Shown here in pieces: positions 46,614 to 58,061 of a DNA stretch of 64,000 bases; within the stretch, counting starts at the first letter, position 1, and each line of letters starts with the position of its first letter. The stretch covers positions 312,250-376,249 of the forward strand of contig NQMI01000015.1 of NCBI GenBank assembly GCA_002270565.1, in the 5' to 3' direction. The DNA is from Stenocarpella maydis (Eukaryota; Ascomycota; Sordariomycetes; Diaporthales; Diaporthaceae). The notes under the pieces were generated by a model. It was given only the letters and a program-made list of their open reading frames with translations, was not told where the DNA came from and did not search any database. The position numbers were made by a program, and so were the translations under genes.

Positions 46614-47786
46614 GTACTACTCTAAATAAGTTGAGTCTTAATAGAATGCTTCTTTCCCTTCTTATTTGCTATTAATTCATTATTAAACTCTACCTATTAA
46701 TCTTAAAGGAGTATAATTAGGTATTTCTTATTATACTCATCCTTGATCTTCTTTACTTAAACTATATCCATAAGTAATTAGAGAGTAACTAAGGACTCTA
46801 TATTAGCAGCAAGTTCTATTATACTAGCACTATAGCTAAATGCTACCTATTAAATAATATACCAGTCTTTCTTAAGTAGATTAGATGTAATGTAAAGATA
46901 TTAAAGTATTCTATAGATAAGCGCCTAGTGTAAAGAATATTACTAATTAAGTTTAAGTAGTAGTATCTAATATTTACTATACTTAATAATCTATATATAT
47001 TTATAAACATTTAACCCCCTAATAGATCTTATTATATACTCTCTAGTATAGAGCATAATACTAATCTATACTAATAGGGTATTTTTAGGCTTTTATATCT
47101 CCTTTTTACTTTAATAGTAGTCTTAAATAGTAGTTTCTATACTAGATATAAGTAATTTAATGGGATTTAGGCCTAGGATTGTAAGGGCAGGTGTTAATTA
47201 GCTTTATATAGTGGTGGTAGTGGGTATAGAGGTGTATATTACTATTAAGGTGGATTATAAAGGCCGGGAAGGTATAATTAGGTTAATAATATCTGATAAC
47301 GGAAGATCACAATCTGGATAGAAACGCTAATATAGATTTACTGCCTTTAACTTAGCATGTAGTATGCATGTAACCAGGCATTTAGCTATAAGCCTAGGGG
47401 GCAGTATAGGAGGTACTATAATGGCATTAAAAAGGGTAATAATAAGTATACAGAGTTATATAAATATAATATAAAAAGAAAAGGATAAAAAAGGGAAGAT
47501 CTAGAATATATAGCATTATATATAGTGATTACTTTAAAATAAGAGGTTTAGGGATAACTATAACTCCCTATATTATTATATCCCCCTAAATAAGTTTGAT
47601 TAGTAGTGTTTAGGTATATCAGCAGGTGTATATCTAGCAGAAAAAGCGGGGAGGTTTTGGGGTTTTTGGAAAGTTGCCATTATCGCGCACCATAATCGTC
47701 AACACGACAGCCCCCGCTCTCGTAGCATCGGACCTTCCTTCTTCGGCGCTTGGTATACATCATTCAGACTGCCGGCCTGTAGGTGC
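46614..47786. other. AT-rich degraded DNA, no gene seen
   Basis: Continues the AT island right of the LTR element and ends sharply at about 47640, where GC returns to normal. No element ends or protein motifs could be recognised. Confidence 0.5.
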
Positions 47787-48221
47787 TTATGTAAACCGCA
47801 GGAGAGTCGCATCGCCAAGGTGTTGACAAACCCAGCTCGATAGCTTAATCAGCAGCGATCCGGACGCTAGTGAGCATTTGATGCATTCGGGAGCCGGAGG
47901 TGGCCAAGACGGCAACACCATTACAAGCAACGGTGCAGGCTGTGCTGTTTGGCAACCGGATAGACTACTACAGTTAAGCGCCACAGGATAATTTGTCTGG
48001 TGGCTGACGGGAAGTTCCAAGCCGGGAATAACATCAACTTGTCCTAGTTCGATCACAATATTTACTATCCTCGCATTAGTGTAATAGGTAGTCAGGGCCA
48101 CCACATGAATCAGCGAGTTTGGCGAGGTTGTGGAAGCTAATCTTGGCAAGTACCTCGCTACAATTCTTCCATCCCACCGTTCGAAGTCACTTTCCCACGA
48201 GATCTTCCCCATGAACATCAT
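47787..48221 (-). CDS. hypothetical protein, doubtful
   Basis: A 144-codon minus-strand frame starts MMFMGKISWESDFERWDGRI at the edge of the AT island. No domain, signal peptide or splice context was recognised. It could be a relic of a gene truncated by the transposon nest, or a chance frame. Confidence 0.22.
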   Translation of the reverse strand: MMFMGKISWESDFERWDGRIVARYLPRLASTTSPNSLIHVVALTTYYTNARIVNIVIELGQVDVIPGLELPVSHQTNYPVALNCSSLSGCQTAQPAPLLVMVLPSWPPPAPECIKCSLASGSLLIKLSSWVCQHLGDATLLRFT

Positions 48222-48759
48222 CTATGAGGCAATATAAAATGGTTTTTATCTCCTGGTTCCGAAGGTAACACAGCCTTACTGCGCTGTTGACGGTTGGGGG
48301 GGGACTCAGGAGGGCGTGGTTCTAAAGTTCATGTCAGCGGCCAGACAGACCCTAAGACTGTCCGTGAGGCTCGAATTTGATGTCGCCTTTACTGGAGCTG
48401 AACTTTAGAAGCAGTTCACCACTGGCCTATCCACTTGTTTCCGTAAACATCACGGCTGATGTCTCGCCGTCCTGGCGGTCTTGGCTCCTGGGCACAGACC
48501 CAAAGGCACCACCTCTTCGCTCCCACGGCTCGAGACTCCGTGATAACTACCTAATGAGACCGATTTGAGTCAGGTGCCATCTCAGTAGAGGGCGAGATGC
48601 CTCTTGAGATTAGTATAAAGGTATTGCATAATTCCCATATCCGAGAAGGCTCTCTGTCACAACAAGAAAGCTAGCAAACAGTTACTAGCTGCCTGTAGCC
48701 AGAGATTCTTCAAGACCCGCTTCATTGTTGTCCTTGTCTTCCACATACGGACGATCAAT
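48222..48759. other. promoter region of the AA9 gene
   Basis: No gene. A G-run lies at about 48296-48304. Confidence 0.45.
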
Positions 48760-49611
48760 ATGAAGGTCCTCGTCCCCATCTTGACCGCCTCCCTGGCAAC
48801 CGCCCACACGATCTTCTCCTCCCTCGAAGTCGGCGGCGTTAACCAGGGCGTGGGCAACGGCGTCCGCGTGCCCTCGTACAACGGCCCCGTCGAGGACGTG
48901 ACCTCCAACTCGATAGCCTGCAACGGGCCCCCGAACCCGACGACCCCGACCTCAAAGGTCATCACCGTGCAGGCCGGCTCCACCGTCACCGCCGTCTGGC
49001 GGTACATGCTCAGCACCACCGGCTCGGGCCCCGCCGACGTCATGGACGCTTCGCACAAGGGCCCCACGCTCGCCTACCTCAAGAAGGTGTCCGACGCGAC
49101 GGCCGACACGGGCGTGGGCGGCGGCTGGTTCAAGATCCAGCAGGATGGCCTGAGCAACGGCGTGTGGGGCACCGAGAAGGTCATCAACGGCCAGGGCAGG
49201 CACCAGATCAGGATCCCTGAGTGCATCGCCCCTGGGCAGTACCTCCTGCGCGCCGAGATGATTGCCCTGCACGGAGCTGGTAGCTACCCCGGGGCCCAGT
49301 TCTACACAGAGTGCGCACAGATCAACGTCGTCGGCGGCACGGGCGCCAAGACGCCCTCCAACACCGTCAGCTTCCCTGGTGCTTACAAGGTACGTGGCGG
49401 TGGTTGATATTTTCGATCATGTTCCTGGCTCATCCTCGGCGTGTTTGCATACGAGCTGATCATCTGCTGATAGGGAACTGACCCCGGTGTCAAAGTCAAC
49501 ATCGTACGTAACTCCCAGGCTTCAATGCGGGTTACTGCTAACATGAGCCCACAGTATTACCCGCCTCTTACCTCGTACACCGTCCCGGGCCCTGATGTCT
49601 TTACCTGCTAA
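48760..49611 (+). CDS. AA9 lytic polysaccharide monooxygenase (former GH61)
   Basis: Inferred exons are 48760-49389, 49474-49503 and 49555-49611 (238 residues); the middle exon is only 30 nt. A 15-residue signal peptide ([15 protein letters not shown]) is followed by His16, which would become the mature N-terminal residue of the copper histidine brace. The second brace His is in [16 protein letters not shown], and the axial Tyr is in [12 protein letters not shown]. These, with [11 protein letters not shown] and [20 protein letters not shown], are characteristic of AA9. The enzyme oxidatively cleaves cellulose or related beta-glucans outside the cell using copper and a peroxide or oxygen co-substrate. 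There is no carbohydrate-binding module; the protein ends right after the catalytic domain with [10 protein letters not shown]. Cellulose or xyloglucan preference cannot be read from this. Confidence 0.95.
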
Positions 49612-50459
49612 ATCGGCAGCCTACTCAAGGCGATGAGAATGGATCCTGATGGGACTGAGACATACTAGTAGAGCGCTTGGCCATTGAACCAAATTTCCTG
49701 TATCTACCACTTCTTCGTACACGTACATAGTCAACACAACCACATGAGAACTATACATGTTTTGGGCCAGATGACTTGTCCCGACTAGCCAGTTTGGGGT
49801 GGGTTGCTTTTACCCGTTTTACTCCATGTATATAAGTGCATGCCAGCTGATGGAGGGGCAAGACCTTGGTGGGTTGGGATATCCGTTTTCAGCCACCAGT
49901 GACCGTGTTGGGAGACCCTGAATGGATGTGAAGCTTGAAGTGGTGGTTCGACTATCACGCAATCCGGTGACGGACTCCGTGCCTCGCTATTTCCTGTCCA
50001 CGGGTATGGAAGATGTAGCCAGTCCATACAACGGCAGCCCATATCGTGATGCTAGAAATTGTGGAAGCGCCAGTCGAGATCTGATGCGATGGCCAGATTC
50101 TTGTGGATGGGTTTGGTGGCACATCGAAAAGTCGACCCTGGGTGGCTTGATTGGGCATGATGGCGTACGAGTTCTTGGTCGGCATGTCCATTTCCGGGCG
50201 GCCGATAGTGCATTGGCGAGGCGAGTTTGCAGGAGAAGATGGAGGGAATTATAAATTTTTTTTTTTATTCCTCAGCTCGGCGAACGCCCGGCTACCAAAT
50301 CATCGACCAGGCCATATTCGGGGCCCGAGAGTATCCCACCGTCCCTAACGCCAATGTGCTAAATGCAACCATGCCACGGTCCGAAAGCCCATCTCTTTTT
50401 TGTTGCCCATCTGAGCAGGGGCTTTCTCCTTGGCTGCCCAACTCGTTGCGCGCAATAAT
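49612..50459. other. intergenic between convergent genes
   Basis: No supported gene. A T-run lies at 50257-50266. It contains the 3' ends of the AA9 and eIF3k genes. Confidence 0.5.
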
Positions 50460-51415
50460 CTAGGCAACCTCCTCCCATGACCTCCGGATGATGCGCGCAA
50501 ACATTTCGACGTTGACGTCCTCCCTGATCTCGGCCTTTTTGGCCTCGTTGTCGGCGTTCTTGGGGACGAGCACCTTATCACCATCGACCTTCCAGCCGCA
50601 CGTGTCAACGACATACTTCTGGACGGCGTCCTTGCCCTCGAGGCCGAGCCAGCCCTCCAGGATGTCGATCTGCACTTCCCTAAAGGCTTCGCTGACAATC
50701 TGGGCGATCTGGACGCGGATGGTATCCTCGAACCCGTCGATGTCGGTGGTCAGGTCGGCGTACAGGTCGTCCGAGTCGAGGGTGGCCCAGAAGCGGCTGA
50801 AGGAGGCTCCCTGGAGGTGTGCGTTGAGGGCGCGGAGCTTGGTGACCGCCTCGGACAGCTCGGTGCTGGGGGCGAGGGATGAGGGGGCGAGGAGGTGCAG
50901 GGCGAGGTTGAACTGTGGTGACGGGAAGGCGGTCATGGCCTTGACGAGGATATTTGTGATGACCTCATCCTTAATGCGGTCCGGGTTGAGTTGGTACCTG
51001 TGTGGATGGACAGAAGGAGTGTTAGCCAACAGTATGCCCTGAGGTATTATTACATGTGTGTGTGTCCGTCAAGGTAGTCGCCAGTGCGCAAGACATAGGA
51101 TGGTCAGATATTATTAAGGTGACTTCATGCGCCGCAGTCGCGTGGACCGCAGGACAGTCAGGTAATAGGAAACGTGATAAAATTTGGATCGTCACAATAC
51201 TCAAGCAGCACGTATGGGATGGTGGGGGAGGAGTCATGGTCGACGTACAGCTTCAGCAATACCCTGTTCGCGTTGCCGTCGCAAAACCGCTGCTCGCATT
51301 GCTGCTGGAGGTAGTTCTCGAGGGGGCCGACGGCCTCTGGGTTGTACCGCTCCAGACCATTGATGATCTGGTTGATGTCCTGCGGCCTCTCCTGGGGGTC
51401 CTCGGTGTTGCTCAT
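50460..51415 (-). CDS. eukaryotic translation initiation factor 3 subunit K
   Basis: Inferred exons on the minus strand are 51415-51249 and 50997-50460 (234 residues, normal for eIF3k). The start is ATG 51415 (MSNTEDPQERPQDINQIING), preferred over an upstream TTG. The GTACGT donor and CAG acceptor join LLKL to YQLNPDRIKDEVITNILVKA, restoring the HEAT-like N-terminal half. The second half (FSRFWATL, DLTTDIDGFEDTIRVQIAQI, WLGLEGKDAVQKYV) is the PCI/winged-helix part. eIF3k is a peripheral subunit of the eIF3 complex on the 40S ribosome, acting in the cytoplasm. The gene is divergent from DNA ligase I, with 673 bp between the start codons. Confidence 0.93.
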
Positions 51416-52088
51416 GGTGGGCAACGGTGTATAGGGCGGCGGTGCTGGGAGGCGAGGACAAGGATATGAGTATAGGTTGGGTATGAGGATCGAAAGTCCA
51501 GTTGTCGTTGTCTGTGTTTGCTTGGGCTGCCTGCCCCACCATCAAAGATTGAGCATGCGCGACCCACGGTGAGAGGAGGTCTGGCTCCTGCGTGTGTGAT
51601 GCGCTAGATCCCAAAGAGGTCTAGCGCGCGGCCCACGGAAGAAGTCAGCAACCGCTCGGGCCAATTAGCGCGTCCAAGCCGACGAGACACGACTAGGGCA
51701 GTGACATCACCAGTAGACCCAGCGCTGGTATTGTATCAGACCGTTCTGATAGACGGTAATTACTCAGTGCGCATTGGGCCAATCGTCAAGAATACGAGAC
51801 GACTTGGGCGCAGAATCAACTCTAGCACCATACCTGCCCGGTCACGAATCTGCTCAAGAAGTGGACCACCTCTAAAGCCTCCCCCCAAACACAATCCACC
51901 ACAGACGTCCGACATGCGATCCCCATGAGCGGATCACACCCCACGTATTGACCGTCAGACATGGGTGACTGAATTGGTGTGAGCCTCTCCACAAGCGACT
52001 ATGCCGTTACCGATGCGATAGTCTTTGAGCTTGGTCCAGTAGACGGCCCCCACAACCATTGCTACCAGGTATTTCCAGAGTAATCACC
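51416..52088. promoter_or_regulatory. shared divergent promoter region eIF3k / DNA ligase I
   Basis: 673 bp between two divergently oriented start codons, with no gene of its own. Motifs for specific regulators could not be assigned; an ACGCGT-type MCB cell-cycle element was not obvious. Confidence 0.4.
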
Positions 52089-54743
52089 ATGGCTAGTCCG
52101 GCAAAGAAGCGGAAGCTGAACAGCGATGGCAAGCAGCCTTCCAAGGGGCTGGAATACTTCTTTGCAAAACAGAAGCAGAATGCTGCAGACCCAAATGCCG
52201 GGAAGCTGGATGGGCAAGTCGCAACCCCCAACCAGCATGAGAAAACGGACGAGGAGCTGGCCAGAAAGCTTCAGGCCCAGTGGGCCGAAGAGGATGCTCA
52301 AGCTGGACGGTTTAATGTAGAGACGCCAAGGTCGGAACCTGAGAACGATCAAGGTGTCGAGCAACCCAAACCACAGGGTGATGTTGTCGTGGCTCCTGAG
52401 GCCCCGGGACCACCAAAAAGCCCACCACCTTCGGCTTTCAAGCAGATGGGCAAGAACATCCTGTCACTACAGCCCATGGCTGATGCAGAGGAAACCGCCT
52501 CAGCGACAATACCCCTGGAAGAGAGCCCACTGACGTTCGAACCCGCCAAGTACATACCTGATCTGCAGAAGGCATGGGCTGCAGAAGGCGGAAACGCCTC
52601 CTATGCTCTCCTCACGAGATGCTTTATGTTGGTTGGAGGAACGACGAAGCGGATAAAGACAGTTGACACGCTGGTTAACTGCGTCCGCCTGCTCATCGAG
52701 GCAGACCCTGCCAGCCTCCTGCCAGCAGTCTGGCTCGCCACAAACTCCATATCACCACCATACATCTCACTGGAGCTCGGACTTGGTGGCTCTGCCATCT
52801 CTAAGGCCCTGAAGAAGGTCTGTGGCCTGGACGGTCGGGCTTTAAAGACCATATACGACAAATACGGCGATCCCGGGGATGTGGCGTTCGAGGCCAAGAA
52901 GAAGCAGAGCTTCACCTTGCGCAAGCCCAAGCCCCTGACAATCAGGGCCGTGTACGACTCTCTGGTGAAAATTGCCAACAGCTCCGGGCAGGGAAGTGTT
53001 GAGCAGAAACAGAGGATCGTGGACCGCCTCCTACAGGACGCGAGGGGTGGCGAGGAGAGCAGGTATATCGTGCGAACGCTGTGCCAGCACCTTCGCATTG
53101 GTGCAGTCAAGACGACCATGCTGATTGCCCTGTCCCGAGCCTTTCTTCTGTCCCGCCCGCCCGGAGCTGAGTTCCCCATCAGAGAGCAGAAAGAACTGGC
53201 CGCAATGAAAAAGGAGGAGCTCACGGAGAAGTATGCAAGGGCCGAGGAGATTGTGAAGGCTTGTTTTGCCCGGCGGCCAAACTACAACGACCTTGTTCCT
53301 ATCATGCTTGAGATTGGGGTCTGTGAAGAACTACTAATCCGGTGCGGCCTGACACTGCACATCCCACTTAGGCCCATGCTGGGCAGCATCACAAGAGACC
53401 TGGCTGAGATGTTGACCAAGCTGGATGGGCGCGAATTCGCCTGTGAGTTCAAGTACGACGGCCAACGGGCGCAGATCCACTGCGACGACAAGAGCAAGGT
53501 GACGATATTCTCCAGGCACCTGGAGCTCATGACCGACAAGTACCCCGACCTGGTCGCCCTGATGCCTGAGGTCCGCGGTGACGGCGTTGAGAGCTTCATC
53601 ATGGAGGGCGAGGTGGTCGCCATTGACCGGCAGACTGGGGAGCTCAAGACGTTCCAGACGCTTTCCAACCGGGCCAGGAAAGACGTCCAGATAGGCAGCG
53701 TCACCATTGACGTATGCATGTACGCCTTCGATCTGATGTATTTGAACGGGCAGCCGCTCCTCGATCGACCATTTCGCGAGCGGCGGGAGCTCTTGCGGTC
53801 GCTGTTCACAGAGGTGCCGCATCATTTCACCTGGGTCAAGAGCATCGACGCTACATCTCAGGACCCGGAGACGGTGTCGGACTTTTTCAAGCAGGCCACA
53901 GACATGAAGTGCGAAGGCATCATGGTGAAGATCCTCGACAACCTGCCCGACCTCGCCTACGATGGGGACGACGCAGGTGAGACTGGTGGCGAAGGTGCCA
54001 AACCGCCGCCGCCGCCGACAACTACAAAAGGCAAGAAGGCAAAGAAGGGCAAGGCAAAGGCCGGGGAGCAGGAGGGCACAGAAGAAAAGAAGAAGTCCCG
54101 CCGCAAGCCCCTCCTCGCGACCTACGAGCCCGACAAGCGCCTTGACTCATGGCTAAAGGTGAAGAAGGACTACGGCACCACCTTCGACACGCTAGACCTC
54201 ATCCCCGTTGCGGGCTGGCACGGGCAGGGCAGGAAGAACAAGTTCTGGTCGCCGATCCTGCTGGCATGCCGCAACGACGAGACGGGCAGCCTCGAGGTGG
54301 TGACCAAGTGCATCTCGGGGTTCACGGACGCCTTCTACAAAGCCAACAAGGAGTTCTACGACGACGGCAGCAGTGGCGGCAGCGGGGAGCGCAGGAACAC
54401 GCACGCGCGGCAGCCCGGGTTCGTCGAGTACTCTGGCCCGCAGCCGGACGTGTGGTTCGAGCCGCAGGAGGTGTGGGAGATGGCGTTTGCCGACATCACG
54501 CTGAGCCCCGTGTACACGGCGGCGATCGGGCTCGTCAGCGAGGACAGGGGACTCAGCACGCGGTTCCCGCGGTTCCTGAGGAAGAGGGATGACAAGGGGA
54601 TCGAGGAGGCGAGCACGAGTGAGGTCCTGGCTGGCCTGTACAGGAAGCAGGGCAAGAGGATGGCTGCCGCTGCTGCTGCGCCGGCGCGGGAGGATGTTGC
54701 TGGCGACGGTGATGATCCGGGCCAGGACGTTGGCGTGGAATGA
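52089..54743 (+). CDS. DNA ligase I (ATP-dependent)
   Basis: An intronless frame of 884 residues. The frame is open to a TTG at 52059, but ATG 52089 (MASPAKKRKLNSDGK) is the sensible start. Residues 18-25 (SKGLEYFF) form a PIP-box-like motif for PCNA binding, next to basic nuclear-localisation-like PAKKRK. The N-terminal third is disordered. The helical DNA-binding domain follows (YALLTRCFMLVGGTTKRIKT, IRTLCQHLRIGA-like VRTLCQHLRIGAVKTTM). Then comes the nucleotidyltransferase core with motif I EFKYDGQR, Lys near residue 455 being the AMP-accepting residue. FIMEGEVVAID, MKCEGIMVKIL, SWLKVKKDY and the OB-fold end follow. It joins Okazaki fragments and seals repair nicks in the nucleus. A Gly/Pro/Lys-rich insert of about 55 residues (about 630-685) separates motif IV from motif V. 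Confidence 0.96.
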   Translation: MASPAKKRKLNSDGKQPSKGLEYFFAKQKQNAADPNAGKLDGQVATPNQHEKTDEELARKLQAQWAEEDAQAGRFNVETPRSEPENDQGVEQPKPQGDVVVAPEAPGPPKSPPPSAFKQMGKNILSLQPMADAEETASATIPLEESPLTFEPAKYIPDLQKAWAAEGGNASYALLTRCFMLVGGTTKRIKTVDTLVNCVRLLIEADPASLLPAVWLATNSISPPYISLELGLGGSAISKALKKVCGLDGRALKTIYDKYGDPGDVAFEAKKKQSFTLRKPKPLTIRAVYDSLVKIANSSGQGSVEQKQRIVDRLLQDARGGEESRYIVRTLCQHLRIGAVKTTMLIALSRAFLLSRPPGAEFPIREQKELAAMKKEELTEKYARAEEIVKACFARRPNYNDLVPIMLEIGVCEELLIRCGLTLHIPLRPMLGSITRDLAEMLTKLDGREFACEFKYDGQRAQIHCDDKSKVTIFSRHLELMTDKYPDLVALMPEVRGDGVESFIMEGEVVAIDRQTGELKTFQTLSNRARKDVQIGSVTIDVCMYAFDLMYLNGQPLLDRPFRERRELLRSLFTEVPHHFTWVKSIDATSQDPETVSDFFKQATDMKCEGIMVKILDNLPDLAYDGDDAGETGGEGAKPPPPPTTTKGKKAKKGKAKAGEQEGTEEKKKSRRKPLLATYEPDKRLDSWLKVKKDYGTTFDTLDLIPVAGWHGQGRKNKFWSPILLACRNDETGSLEVVTKCISGFTDAFYKANKEFYDDGSSGGSGERRNTHARQPGFVEYSGPQPDVWFEPQEVWEMAFADITLSPVYTAAIGLVSEDRGLSTRFPRFLRKRDDKGIEEASTSEVLAGLYRKQGKRMAAAAAAPAREDVAGDGDDPGQDVGVE

Positions 54744-54892
54744 GATGTGATTAAATTCATCGCGAGGTGCGAGGGCATTGCTATGTATGCATGCTACATG
54801 CAACCGCTGCCGTCGGGGCGGGCCAGAGGCAACAGGACGTATGCAACCTGCCAAAGAAGAACACGAAGCACTGCCAATTTTCCAATCCCGCG

Positions 54893-56019
54893 CTACTCCT
54901 TCCACGCCCTGTACACGATCCGCGCCCCGTACGTCTGCCCCTTTTTGAGCAGCGTCTGGTCCTTCCACTCGGGGACATTGGGCGCGTTGACATAGCGGCT
55001 GGGCTCGACGCAGAAGCCGGCGCGCGGGATCCTCGCGGGGGCGCCCCCGACGGCGGGCACGTTGATGTACTTGCCCGTGTAGAACTGGAAGGCGGGCTCG
55101 GTGCTGTAGACCTCGAGGTGGATGCCCGTGGCCGGGTGGTGGGCGGCGACGAGCCTGGTCAGGGGCCGGGAGCGGGTGTCGATGGGCACGGACGGGGAGT
55201 CGGAGGAGCCGTCGAGGACGAAGCAGTCGTCGACGTCGGGCTCGGCGGCGCCGAGGGCGAAGGGCTTGTTGCCCTCGAACTTGGGGTATGCGGCGGGCCT
55301 CGTCGTGGTGGGGATGCCGTTGTCGTCGAGGGGCAGGTACGAGTTTGTCGCCAGCTCGACCTGGGTGCCCTCGATGGAGGGGCCACCCGAGAGGTTGAAG
55401 TAGCTGTTGGGATCGGGGCGGTGTTAGCCTGGGACCGTCCTGGCCGGAGGATGGTCGAGCAGCAACTCGAGCGCGGCGGAAGGGGTGTCACTCACGAGTG
55501 GTTTGTCATGTTAATGACCGTCTCGTCTGCGCCGTCCACGAGAGTGGCCTCATACTCGATGCCCAGCACTGTAGCGCCCTTGGCGTCCTTGCCGGCCGTA
55601 TACACCACAGACGCATCCACGGTGCCGGGGAACCCCTCGTCCCCGTCCGGCGAGCGCAGGGTGAACCTGACGCTCTCGCCGCCCTCCCTGAGCGGCCCAA
55701 ACCCGGGCGCGGCCTCGCCCCTCGTGCCGACGGGCGCAGGCCCGTCCCAGACCTTCTTGCCCCAGCCCCTGGCGCCGCCGTGCAGGCTGTTGGGCCCGTC
55801 GTTCGCCTGCAGCGTGTAGGAGCGCCCGCCGTTGAGGGAGGCGATGGTTGCGCGCGAGATGCGGTTGGCGACGCGGCCGATGGTGGCGCCAAAGTGGGCG
55901 GTGTTGTGCGCCTCGTAGTGCTCCTGGGCCGGGAAGCCCTGGACGATATTGACGCCACCGACGTGCAGGGACTGCAGGATGGCACCGAGGGGGAGGAAGG
56001 AGATCTCGTCGGTTGCCAT
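54893..56019 (-). CDS. aldose 1-epimerase (galactose mutarotase)
   Basis: Inferred exons on the minus strand are 56019-55496 and 55403-54893 (344 residues), with a GTGAGT...CAG intron. Start is ATG 56019 (MATDEISFLPLGAILQSLHV). Family signatures: GRVANRI near residue 48, NDGPNSLHGGARGWGKKVW with the first active-site His near residue 79, NMTNHSYFNLSG spanning the splice junction with the second His, and FCVEPSRYVNAPN near the C-terminus with the likely catalytic Glu. The enzyme interconverts alpha and beta anomers of aldoses, feeding the Leloir galactose pathway in the cytosol; no signal peptide was seen. The gene is convergent with DNA ligase I, with 149 bp between the stop codons. A long plus-strand frame across the gene is a composition-driven shadow. 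Confidence 0.94.
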
Positions 56020-58061
56020 GGCTGCTGCTGTTGCTGTTGATGTTTTGACCTTCTCTGGGTATGGTTGTCAGGATAGAGAGGGAGAGGGCGGGAAAGAAAG
56101 AGAGACGACTATGTCTGGTTGCACTGTCTGGTTGTACTGCTGTCTGTCAATGTCTTGAAATACGTAGGACGAACTGGCGATGCGCAAGGAGGGGCAAGGT
56201 GGTAGCCAAGCTGGTAGCCAAGCTGGTAGCTAAGCTACATGTCAACAGGGAAGCCCTGTGAGGCGCAGTCCGTCGTGATTGGAGCGCAACAGGCCATGGC
56301 GTACAGTCACCCCTCGCCATTACGCATTACGGGGCAAAGGGCCAGGCCAGAATTCAGGCTATTCTGTCGGCTGGCTGGGTTGGTTGGGGTGATTTCATGC
56401 TCGGCGACGGGTGATGAGCTCCCTCCAGCAGCCTGAGCTGCAGTGGTGGGGCCTGGCGGGGTGAGCACATGAGGGCGCTGACGGGGCGAGCGGCTTCGCG
56501 GGGTAGAGCCAATTAACCGCTTCAGCCTGCCTGATACTTCGTACGGAGTATCTACCTAGGCATGCTTTTGCTTGTTAGATTATTGTTTTATGAATAAGAT
56601 CTGCTGCGGTGAAGACAAGACATTGCTGATGCATCATCCGACATAGCATGACATGCCCACGCAACCCTCACTTCTCCACACCCGCACCGATGACCCATTC
56701 CACCTGGCCGCAGTGCTCAACCATCCCTTCTCGGACGGCAACAACCGTTACGGCGTAGAAACCTCATGACAATTCACCATGTCCAGGGCACCTTCATCAC
56801 GACTGATAGCTGTGGGACACTGGTAACCAAGAACGTCACCCTGTCCCGCAGCGGCAGGGGTGAGTCTTTCGTAATTGAGGAGCAGCAGATTGGTGACCAG
56901 CGACCCTGGGGCCATCCCGGAATCATCCAGATGATTGTACCGAACCCCCCCCCCCGAGAGATTCACCAACGATTAAAGGGGGTGCTAGAAGAGCTCAAGG
57001 ATAGGTAGCCAAGGAGAGAGGTCCCTGTGAGGAGAGACAGCTGAGCATTCCCTGATATAATTTTCTCGTACTTCAGCACATACGACGAACCTTTGACCAC
57101 GTCCGCAATATTGGAGCCGTTCAAAGATGGCTTCGAAGCTCTCGCAAGGTACTCCACCAGCTAGTTAGACTAGATGTTCACACACAAGACAAACCATTTG
57201 AGGGTACAAGGCTTCTGATGCTAAATAAATCTTAACAAATACTAGGATTGGATGGGAAAAGTCAGAGTAATGATGTTGGGAGGTAGTCAGGACCAAACTG
57301 AGCCGCAGGGCCCGCCGCATAATCTTGGTGCCCTCACTCGTGGGCCCTGCTCGGAGTCGGACGCCTACGAGTGCTCAAGTGAACTCTGTGGTCCCCATTG
57401 ACTGAGCGCAACCTACTAGTATGGCAGTGATGGTAGGTTGAGATGAGGACTGACCAATTGTGCTAGTGTTGACGTGGACAAAGGACGAGCTTTTATATGC
57501 CTAGATACAGTTTGTTCATAGTAAACCTGCATAACAAAGCCGAGGTAACTCTGGGAAGGCTTCACATGTTTTGATCCCTTTATGTGGTGGATTTATGAGG
57601 TGAAACCAGGCAGTATTGATCACAGATGTTAATGTTCAAGAATCCAGTAGTGGCCGAGTATCGGTAACTGGACAATGGCATGCTTTGTGTTTGGGAATCA
57701 TTGGGATGAGCTCATTGAGAATGAGTACCTAAACACACGGCCCAAGTGATTCAGTTGGAAGAGAAAAGGACACCTGGTCGCACCTTCTCGGGATGAAAGG
57801 TTTGGTGCCGTAATCCGGTTGCTTGATGCACTGTGGGTATGTTATAGTATATTGCTTGTAGTCTGGAGAATTCCCTTTGCTCGTCAGTATGAGCTAAGTA
57901 ATGTTACAGGCAGACTCCGGGGTGTCTGGCCGGAACGGAGCTGTCACAGCCCAGGTTGCCCCCCCCCCCCCTCCGGGCCATTACAACGGGACTAGACGCA
58001 CCAACTTGGGACTTTTCTCATTCTCACGATCATCGTATATCTTGGCTCCACGCCTGCCCAA
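56020..58061. other. intergenic, no gene seen
   Basis: About 2 kb without recognisable coding sequence. It includes C-runs at about 56945-56954 and 57959-57970 and a 12-bp tandem triplet (56200-56235). Two minus-strand frames (56963-57157 and 56748-56969) show no family resemblance. Confidence 0.45.
56200..56235. repeat. 12-bp tandem repeat, three copies
   Basis: TGGTAGCCAAGC occurs three times in a row, the last copy with C-to-T (TGGTAGCTAAGC), about 200 bp upstream of the aldose epimerase start codon. Confidence 0.85.

Noticed and set aside
54767..55819. 350-codon plus-strand frame
   Set aside because: Shadow of the aldose 1-epimerase gene, which has family motifs on the minus strand.
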